Origin: a bacterium
Lineage (GTDB): Bacteria > Bacillota_I > Bacilli_A > RF39 > UBA660
DNA length: 8,837 nt
Assembly (NCBI GenBank): GCA_004560915.1
Contig: SFTR01000038.1
Coordinates: forward strand, 1-8,837
Reading direction: 5' to 3'
Below, in pieces: positions 1-3,928 of this stretch. Made by a program: the position numbers and the translations under genes. The number at the start of each line of letters is the position of its first letter. Positions within the stretch are counted from its first letter, which is position 1. The notes under the pieces are model-generated. The model worked only from the letters and a program-made list of their open reading frames with translations, searched no databases and was not told where the DNA came from.

Positions 1-2
1 CG

Positions 3-146
3 GTGTTAATAAACAATGGTGCCAGTATCATGATTGTCGCTAAATATCTTGGTCATGCTAAGATAGATGAAACACTAAATACCTACTCTCACCTATTTAA
101 AAATAAGATGGATGAGATAGTAAAAACTATGGATAATTTAGAATAA
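3..146 (+). CDS. Tyrosine recombinase / integrase, C-terminal fragment (5' end outside window)
   Basis: Only the last 47 residues are visible; the reading frame enters from the left edge and stops at TAA 144-146. The fragment contains the family's C-terminal catalytic signature: a YLGH box (visible residues 15-18, the conserved His of the R-H-R-Y set) and, ten residues after the His, TYSH, whose Tyr (visible residue 28) would be the nucleophile that forms the 3'-phosphotyrosyl bond with DNA. The spacing and the short charged tail after the Tyr are typical of phage and integrative-element integrases. The catalytic arginines lie upstream and cannot be checked. The gene points toward the teichoic acid locus, and repeats and hairpins follow it directly, as expected for an integrase beside its attachment site. 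XerC/D or a transposon recombinase is possible, but this context fits an integrated element better. Confidence 0.88.
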   Translation: MLINNGASIMIVAKYLGHAKIDETLNTYSHLFKNKMDEIVKTMDNLE

Positions 147-155
147 AAAATACTC

Positions 156-190
156 TACATTAACAAGCGGTTAATGTAAAAGTTAATGTA
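156..190. repeat. GTTAATGTA repeat cluster (inverted plus direct copies) behind the integrase
   Basis: Positions 156-164 (TACATTAAC) and 170-178 (GTTAATGTA) form a perfect 9-bp inverted repeat around a 5-base spacer. A second direct copy of GTTAATGTA lies at 182-190, and the core GTTAATG occurs again at 282-288. Short repeats directly 3' of an integrase gene commonly serve as integrase or excisionase arm-binding sites. The inverted pair alone could also form a small hairpin, but no T-run follows it. The repeats are read directly from the sequence; the binding-site role is inference. Confidence 0.6.
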
Positions 191-218
191 ACCACTAATT
201 TTATAAAAATCAAAAATA

Positions 219-247
219 CGGAAATCCTTTATTTATAAGGGTTTCCG
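219..247. terminator. Strong hairpin after the integrase; terminator and/or part of the attachment region
   Basis: Positions 219-229 pair with 237-247 in an 11-bp stem containing one T-G wobble, with a 7-base AT loop. On the + strand it is followed by CTAATTTTAAA, a weak T-run, so it could end the integrase transcript. On the - strand the T-richer flank (complement of 201-217) would let it work in the other direction as well. Imperfect palindromes of this kind also occur at attachment sites beside phage integrases, so it may be the att core. The window shows only one end of the element, so the flanking duplicate cannot be checked. Confidence 0.5.
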
Positions 248-273
248 CTAATTTTAAACGATTTCCCGCCGGG

Positions 274-282
274 TGCAGGGGG
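274..282 (+). promoter_or_regulatory. Toxin-leader repeat that could pair with the antisense RNA
   Basis: TGCAGGGGG here, six bases before the GGAGG ribosome binding site of the small ORF, repeats TACAGGGGG at 451-459 with one difference. The antisense RNA transcribed across 451-459 could therefore pair with this leader segment, the mismatch being a G-U wobble, and block ribosome entry. A second, weaker repeat (295-302 against 436-443, 7 of 8) abuts the start codon. Fst-type loci use similar direct repeats to bring a convergent RNA onto the toxin ribosome binding site. The repeat is seen; its role is inference. Confidence 0.4.
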
Positions 283-301
283 TTAATGGAGGCGATGTTA
301 T

Positions 302-394
302 ATGGATAAAAAAGATTATTTAATAAGTTATTTACTTGTTATCATTTTCTTATTACTTTTTATAATATTTTTATTAATTTTCACAAATCAATAA
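302..394 (+). CDS. Tiny hydrophobic peptide, candidate type I toxin (30 aa)
   Basis: The ORF has ATG at 302-304 and TAA at 392-394. A strong GGAGG ribosome binding site at 288-292 lies nine bases before the ATG. The peptide begins with the charged segment MDKKDY, continues with about 21 residues that are nearly all Leu, Ile, Phe and Val (roughly residues 7-27), and ends TNQ. This is a single transmembrane helix with a short cytoplasmic start, the usual shape of membrane-acting type I toxins such as Fst/TxpA or the holin-like group. I see no residue-level match to a specific family, and the Pro and charged tail of Fst are absent. Two hairpins and an opposing promoter follow directly, consistent with antisense-RNA control. 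It sits at the mobile-element edge, a common site for such loci. The alternative is a chance hydrophobic ORF, but the good ribosome binding site and downstream structure argue against that. Confidence 0.62.
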   Translation: MDKKDYLISYLLVIIFLLLFIIFLLIFTNQ

Positions 395-421
395 AAAGAC
401 CTAACTCACTTTGTAGTTAGG
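392..421 (-). terminator. Rho-independent terminator of the antisense RNA
   Basis: Stem CCTAACT (400-406) pairs with AGTTAGG (415-421) around an 8-base loop. On the - strand the stem is followed by TCTTTTT (399-393), a good terminator tail. On the + strand the hairpin is followed by CAAAACATA, so it would not stop the toxin transcript. The structure is therefore directional and supports a leftward RNA ending here. Confidence 0.7.
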
Positions 422-472
422 CAAAACATAAAAACATGTGATACCTAGCCTACAGGGGGCAGGTACTTCACT
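393..472 (-). ncRNA. Predicted antisense RNA (antitoxin candidate) overlapping the toxin 3' region
   Basis: On the - strand, an extended -10 promoter (479-508) would start transcription near 472. The RNA would fold into a 5' hairpin (471-438), then a short linker, then a second hairpin (421-400) followed by TCTTTTT, which should terminate at about 393. The result is a two-hairpin RNA of about 80 nt, convergent with and fully complementary to the 3' end of the 302-394 mRNA. Fst-type antitoxin RNAs share this design. The complement of 451-459 in this RNA could also pair with 274-282 in the toxin leader (8 of 9 bases identical, the ninth a G-U wobble), just upstream of the ribosome binding site. 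The ends are estimates from the promoter and terminator positions. Confidence 0.5.
438..471. repeat. Long bulged hairpin behind the toxin ORF (5' stem of the antisense RNA)
   Basis: GTGA (438-441) pairs with TCAC (468-471), TACCT (442-446) with AGGTA (461-465), and GCC (448-450) with GGC (458-460). A447 and C466-T467 are bulged and there is a 7-base loop at 451-457. It is the most GC-rich segment between the small ORF and the - strand genes. For the antisense RNA it would be the 5' recognition hairpin. For the + strand mRNA it would be the last stable structure, possibly setting its 3' end. The loop and its 3' arm carry the ACAGGGGG stretch repeated in the toxin leader. Confidence 0.6.
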
Positions 473-478
473 AAAAAT

Positions 479-508
479 AGTTTATCATATTTTAATATAT
501 ATTGTAAA
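479..508 (-). promoter_or_regulatory. Promoter of the predicted antisense RNA
   Basis: Read on the - strand, TTTACA (503-508) is followed by an 18-base spacer and TAAACT (479-484). A TG one base upstream of the -10 (within 485-487) makes it an extended -10. It points leftward into the two hairpins behind the small hydrophobic ORF. Matches are 5/6 to the -35 consensus and 4/6 to the -10. In such AT-rich DNA partial matches are common, so the assignment depends mainly on the well-placed terminator downstream. Confidence 0.45.
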
Positions 509-516
509 TGATTTAT

Positions 517-542
517 AAAAAGTAAAATTACTATTTCTAGTA
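517..542 (-). terminator. Likely terminator of the flavoprotein-HAD operon
   Basis: On the - strand, directly after the TGA stop (543-545), TACTA (538-542) pairs with TAGTA (529-533) around a GAAA tetraloop. A T-rich stretch ATTTTACTTTTT (528-517) follows. The stem is only 5 bp and all but one pair is A-T, so it is weak, but the GNRA loop, position and T-rich tail suit a terminator. A similar GAAA-loop terminator ends the ABC transporter unit at 2295-2319. Confidence 0.45.
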
Positions 543-1127
543 TCAATTCTTATTCTTAAATTTATAGCCTCTAGTATAAGGTATTAACTTATTACCCTCA
601 ACTACATATGCAGTTTTAGCAACCTCTAATATTGGTAAATCACTTTCACTATCACTATAAGAAGTAATAATTTGAGCATTAGGTATAACAGTAGCAAGTC
701 TCTTTAACTTTTCTTCTCCTTTACAGTTTCTACCTATAATATTACCATCTTTATCAGTTCTAGTAGCTATTATATATCTAATACCAAGTTTCCTACAGAA
801 AGGAACAATCCATAGTTCATAAGATGCACTTATTACAATATCATAATCACTCTTTCTAGATAAATACCAAGGTTTAATATTCTTCATATGAGAATTAACA
901 AATCCTTCAATAAATTTATCTAAATCATCTATTTTAAATAAGAATGAAAGCATAGCTTCTTTAACTCTTTCAAAAGAAATCATACCACGTTTATATTCTT
1001 TTTCTAAAGCCTTAGTTCTTTTTAAAGCCTTCATAACCATAAATGGATGCTTTTTAAATGAATAAAGTAATATATCTCTATTAGTGTCACCATTATATAT
1101 AGTATTATCAAAATCATATATATTCAT
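543..1127 (-). CDS. HAD superfamily subfamily IB phosphatase
   Basis: This 194-residue soluble protein has all four HAD motifs. Motif I is DFDNT (residues 5-9, with Asp5 as nucleophile and Asp7 as general acid/base). Motif II is SAS (100-102). A NCKGEEK segment (about 134-140) holds the motif III lysine. Motif IV is SDSESDLP (Asp159 and Asp163, Mg2+ ligands). This layout, with a helical cap between motifs I and II, is typical of the phosphoserine-phosphatase-like IB group, so a small phosphomonoester is the likely substrate. Which one cannot be told from the sequence. AGGTGAT upstream of the ATG supports the start. It lies 48 bp behind the flavoprotein gene with no strong terminator between, so the two are probably co-transcribed. 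It ends with TGA, which shows that TGA is a stop in this organism. Confidence 0.85.
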   Translation of the reverse strand: MNIYDFDNTIYNGDTNRDILLYSFKKHPFMVMKALKRTKALEKEYKRGMISFERVKEAMLSFLFKIDDLDKFIEGFVNSHMKNIKPWYLSRKSDYDIVISASYELWIVPFCRKLGIRYIIATRTDKDGNIIGRNCKGEEKLKRLATVIPNAQIITSYSDSESDLPILEVAKTAYVVEGNKLIPYTRGYKFKNKN

Positions 1128-1175
1128 ATTATCACCTAACTTATTTTATCAAATTTTATTTAAAAAATAAATCCA

Positions 1176-2225
1176 TTATTTATATATTTTAATTGTATCA
1201 ATACCAAGCATCATTATTATATTTCTAACAATACTTGTATACATAAACCATCTTTTAATTACTTTAAGTCTAAGTTTTATTTTAAGATTAATTGTTTTAA
1301 ATCTATATAATTTAGTTATTTTATTAATATTATCATTTTTTATTATTATTTTTGATAAAATATCTGCACTTTTAATAGCACTACTTATACCTTCAAAAGA
1401 ACTAGCACTTATAAATCCAGCAGCTTCACCTATTAAATATGCTCCATCTTTTCCAGTAACAAAATCTTTAAATCTTTTAGGTCTATAAACTAAACATGCC
1501 TCACGTTTTACCGATTCATTTAAATCAACGTTAAGAAATTTTGATAATCTATTCTTTTGTTCAAAAAATTTATCTTTTGAATTTTTTATATCAAAGGCTC
1601 CACCATATATTAAATATTCATCTTTATGTATTAGCCATGAACAACTATCACTAGTTTTTCTATCAAATATACAAGAATAAAACGAATTACTTGTATCAAC
1701 ACATTTATACCATTCTTGTATAGCCATATATTTCATAATATTATTTTTATAGAATGTTCTTCTAACAATTGAATTGCATCCATCGGCACCAACTATTATT
1801 TTAGAATTAATTATAGATTTTTTATTTTTTTCTAATACTTCTAAAATATAATTATCTTGCTTTTTAATACTTACTACTCTACCATTTATTTTTTTAACAT
1901 TTTTAGGTATTAATGATACTAAATACTTATCAAACTTATATCTATCCATATTTAGATAATATCTTTGATAATATTTTATTTGCTTACTTACTAAATCCAT
2001 AGTTTTAACTGAAAATATTTGTGGACTAACTAGTATATCTTTAGGAATAACTAAATCATAATGAGCAAGTTCCTTTTGAGCATCAGGTGCTAAAAGACCG
2101 CCACAAGGTTTTTTATTTTTCTCATTTTCAGCATCTATAATTAATATTTTCTTATTAGTCTTAGATATTAATTTAGCAAGTGTACTACCAGCAGGACCAG
2201 CGCCAATAATTACTATATCGTACAT
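1176..2225 (-). CDS. FAD-dependent oxidoreductase, geranylgeranyl reductase family
   Basis: This 349-residue flavoprotein begins with the Rossmann dinucleotide motif GAGPAG (residues 8-13) and an acidic residue at the end of the second strand (Asp31). The KPCGGLL box (39-45) is characteristic of the geranylgeranyl-reductase/FixC-like group. A GADGCNS segment (146-152) matches the conserved DG motif, and YLIGEAAGF (263-271) is the second FAD-binding motif. Known family members reduce isoprenoid double bonds, as in archaeal lipids or the chlorophyll phytyl chain, and others have different substrates. Next to a lipid-linked polymer locus, reduction of a polyprenyl carrier is a tempting role but unproven. 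The C-terminus (about 310-340) is basic and partly hydrophobic, so it may contact membrane. AAAGGAG sits seven bases before the ATG. It leads the third transcription unit, with its own promoter at 2246-2274. Confidence 0.82.
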   Translation of the reverse strand: MYDIVIIGAGPAGSTLAKLISKTNKKILIIDAENEKNKKPCGGLLAPDAQKELAHYDLVIPKDILVSPQIFSVKTMDLVSKQIKYYQRYYLNMDRYKFDKYLVSLIPKNVKKINGRVVSIKKQDNYILEVLEKNKKSIINSKIIVGADGCNSIVRRTFYKNNIMKYMAIQEWYKCVDTSNSFYSCIFDRKTSDSCSWLIHKDEYLIYGGAFDIKNSKDKFFEQKNRLSKFLNVDLNESVKREACLVYRPKRFKDFVTGKDGAYLIGEAAGFISASSFEGISSAIKSADILSKIIIKNDNINKITKLYRFKTINLKIKLRLKVIKRWFMYTSIVRNIIMMLGIDTIKIYK

Positions 2226-2245
2226 ATATTTCTCCTTTGTTTAGT

Positions 2246-2274
2246 ATTATAGTAAATTAACAATTTATTAACAA
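2246..2274 (-). promoter_or_regulatory. Sigma-A-type promoter of the flavoprotein-HAD operon
   Basis: On the - strand, TTGTTA (2269-2274) is separated by exactly 17 bases from a perfect TATAAT (2246-2251). Transcription should start near 2239, giving a leader of about 14 nt that includes the AAAGGAG ribosome binding site. This is the best promoter match in the window. It lies between the terminator of the transporter genes and the flavoprotein start. Confidence 0.75.
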
Positions 2275-2294
2275 TTGATTTTACATCACTTTAC

Positions 2295-2319
2295 AAAAAA
2301 AGATAACTTTCGTTATCCT
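2295..2319 (-). terminator. Terminator of the ABC exporter unit, overlapping its stop codon
   Basis: On the - strand, GGATAAC (2318-2312) pairs with GTTATCT (2307-2301) around a GAAA tetraloop (2311-2308). A run of seven Ts follows (2301-2295), the first of which can also pair into the stem. The TAA stop of the ATPase gene (2313-2315) lies inside the 5' arm, so translation ends within the terminator. This is a classic Rho-independent structure apart from its AT-rich stem. Confidence 0.85.
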
Positions 2320-3053
2320 TCGTTTCTCATAAATGCTTCATATTTATCCATTATATCTTTAGGATCTCCTTGAGCTTTTATAAGTCCTTCATGAAGCCAT
2401 ATTACTTTATTACATAGTTCTTTAATAGTATTACTATTATGTGAAACTATAACAACTGTTCTGTCATCATTACTTATAAGTTCTTTCATTTTATTATAGC
2501 TTTTCTCTTTAAAATGTATATCTCCTACACTAAGAACTTCATCAATAAGCATAATATCAGTCTCAAGTATAGCTGTTATAGAAAATGCAAGTTTAGAATG
2601 CATTCCTGAACTATAACTTCTAACTGGTCTATATATAAAATCACCTAATTCTGAAAATTCTATAATATCATCTATCTTAGCTTCTATTTGTTCTTTAGAA
2701 TATCCAAGTAACATACCTGATAAGAATATATTTTCGTATCCAGTTAATTGTTTTTGAAAACCTACTCCTATTGATAGTAGCGAAATACTATTCCCATGTA
2801 AATTAATACTTCCTGAATCAGGTGAAAATATACCAGATATTGCTCTTAAAAGGGTACTTTTACCACTACCATTCTTTCCACATATACCAAGTATTTGTCC
2901 CTTTGGTACTTCAAAAGATACACCTTTTACAGCCTTAAATACTTTACCACTACCTCTTGCTTTTAATCCTCCTTTTTTCAAAGAGAATCTATTCATATCC
3001 CTATAATACACGTGTAAATCTTTTACAGTTATAGCCATTTCTTCTTTCTTCAT
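2313..3053 (-). CDS. tagH: ABC exporter ATP-binding subunit, TagH-like (teichoic acid/polysaccharide export)
   Basis: This 246-residue cytoplasmic ATPase has Walker A GKNGSGKST (59-67), a Q-loop at GFQKQLTG (98-105), the signature YSSGM (147-151), Walker B IMLIDE with DEVLSVGD (171-178), and an H-loop SHN (His205). YSSGM in place of LSGGQ, and the DEVLSVGD box, are hallmarks of the TagH/Wzt/RfbB branch that exports lipid-linked cell-surface polymers. The protein lacks the C-terminal carbohydrate-binding domain of Wzt and the long extracellular extension of Bacillus TagH, so it is a minimal form. The ATG shares its A with the TAA stop of the permease gene (TAATG overlap) and has AAAGGTGATG upstream, so the two are translationally coupled. 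The likely cargo is the polyol-phosphate polymer built by the upstream genes. Confidence 0.88.
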   Translation of the reverse strand: MKKEEMAITVKDLHVYYRDMNRFSLKKGGLKARGSGKVFKAVKGVSFEVPKGQILGICGKNGSGKSTLLRAISGIFSPDSGSINLHGNSISLLSIGVGFQKQLTGYENIFLSGMLLGYSKEQIEAKIDDIIEFSELGDFIYRPVRSYSSGMHSKLAFSITAILETDIMLIDEVLSVGDIHFKEKSYNKMKELISNDDRTVVIVSHNSNTIKELCNKVIWLHEGLIKAQGDPKDIMDKYEAFMRNEG

Positions 3054-3841
3054 TATTTCATCACCTTTACATATGTATTTTCATATTTATAAATTGTTTT
3101 AATTCCAAGCATGCATATTAATATGCCAACTAAGAACCATACTAGTGTCCACATACCTACTGGAGCACTCTTATATATAAGTACATTTCTCATATTATAA
3201 ATAAAGTTAGCTATAGGATTTAAATCTAATAATATAGTTCTATAAAGAACATTATGTATTCTAGTACTTATATCATAGAAAACACCAGTCATATAGAATA
3301 TTAATCTAAGTGCTATATTAACTAAATTAGTTAAATCTTCAGCAAATACACCTAAATGCATAACAATAGTACATACTCCAAAAGTAAATACTAAAACTGT
3401 TATTATAATAGGTATAAACCATAATACATTCCATGTAATAGGTACTTTATAAATACACATAAATATTGCAACTAATAAGAATGAAACTGCCATCTTAAAT
3501 GCATTAACACCCATCTTTATTAAAATTAATACAAACTTGGGTATATATACCTTCGTAACAGTATCTCTATTACTAGAAACTAGTTTTACACTACACGTAA
3601 CCATCTTATTAAAGAAATTCCATATAGATAAACCAATAAATACAAATACTGGAAAATATTGTACATGAGATCTAAACACTACATTAGCTATAAATGTATA
3701 TATAAGCATAAATGCAAGCGGTTCTAAGATCATCCATAAGAATCCTAAATATGAATTAATTACTTCTGTTTTTAACTCTGCCCAAGTGGCATACATTATA
3801 TAATTTTTATACTTCTTTAAATCATTTACAAATCTTTTCAT
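3053..3841 (-). CDS. tagG: ABC-2 type exporter permease, TagG-like
   Basis: This 262-residue integral membrane protein has about six transmembrane segments, near residues 32-56, 63-83, 104-130, 139-163, 172-190 and 228-249. The N-terminal region, a helix followed by NSYLGFLWMILEPL (29-42), matches the interfacial helix and first membrane span of TagG/Wzm-type permeases. LNPIANFIYNMRNVLIY (207-223) is the usual conserved stretch before the last span. It should pair with the adjacent ATPase to extrude a lipid-linked teichoic acid-like polymer. GAGGAG sits before the ATG at 3841. It opens its own transcription unit, which begins after the terminator at 3890-3922. An O-antigen exporter would look similar, but the TarJ and CDP-polyol transferase neighbours favour teichoic acid. 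Confidence 0.87.
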   Translation of the reverse strand: MKRFVNDLKKYKNYIMYATWAELKTEVINSYLGFLWMILEPLAFMLIYTFIANVVFRSHVQYFPVFVFIGLSIWNFFNKMVTCSVKLVSSNRDTVTKVYIPKFVLILIKMGVNAFKMAVSFLLVAIFMCIYKVPITWNVLWFIPIIITVLVFTFGVCTIVMHLGVFAEDLTNLVNIALRLIFYMTGVFYDISTRIHNVLYRTILLDLNPIANFIYNMRNVLIYKSAPVGMWTLVWFLVGILICMLGIKTIYKYENTYVKVMK

Positions 3842-3859
3842 ATAACTCCTCGCATATCA

Positions 3860-3868
3860 ATTTTACCA
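3860..3868 (-). promoter_or_regulatory. Possible extended -10 promoter of the ABC exporter genes
   Basis: On the - strand, TGGTAAAAT (3868-3860) fits an extended -10 element (TGn plus 5/6 of TATAAT). It lies between the terminator of the upstream unit and the permease ATG, leaving a very short leader with the GAGGAG ribosome binding site. No convincing -35 is present at 16-18 bases, so this is tentative. Some promoter is expected here because a strong terminator precedes the gene. Confidence 0.4.
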
Positions 3869-3889
3869 TATTTATATATTAAAAGCCAC

Positions 3890-3922
3890 AAAAAATGATT
3901 ATTAGTAGTACTAACAATCATT
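3890..3922 (-). terminator. Strong terminator of the tarJ-transferase-deacetylase unit
   Basis: On the - strand, AATGATT (3922-3916) pairs with AATCATT (3900-3894), and TTAGT (3914-3910) with ACTAA (3906-3902). A G-T wobble joins the two blocks (3915 with 3901) and the loop is three bases. The 13-bp stem runs into TTTTTT (3895-3890). It follows six bases after the stop codon of the membrane-deacetylase gene. Confidence 0.85.
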
Positions 3923-3928
3923 TATATT

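Larger units (their letters stand above)
147..301. other. Intergenic region between integrase and small hydrophobic ORF
   Basis: This stretch holds the GTTAATG repeats, the 219-247 hairpin and the leader of the 302-394 ORF. The leader is locally GC-rich (CCCGCCGGGTGCAGGGGG at 265-282), which stands out in this genome and probably reflects RNA structure or regulation. I see no convincing -35/-10 pair for the small ORF, so its promoter is unassigned. This is also where an element attachment site would be expected. Confidence 0.45.

Noticed and set aside
156..190. Repeats as a short CRISPR array
   Set aside because: Repeat units are only 7-9 bases, with spacers of 3-5 bases and mixed orientation. 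There are no cas genes.
1128..1175. Terminator between the flavoprotein and HAD genes
   Set aside because: Only a weak, all A-T 6-bp stem can be drawn, and the 48-bp gap fits an operon. I treat the two genes as co-transcribed.
2313..3841. Gram-negative O-antigen exporter (Wzm/Wzt)
   Set aside because: The ATPase lacks the Wzt C-terminal sugar-binding domain. The neighbours are TarJ and CDP-polyol transferases, which point to a Gram-positive teichoic acid-type polymer.
3842..3889. Riboswitch or long leader before the exporter genes
   Set aside because: Only about 48 bases lie between the terminator tail and the ATG, too short for a riboswitch, and no structured element is visible.
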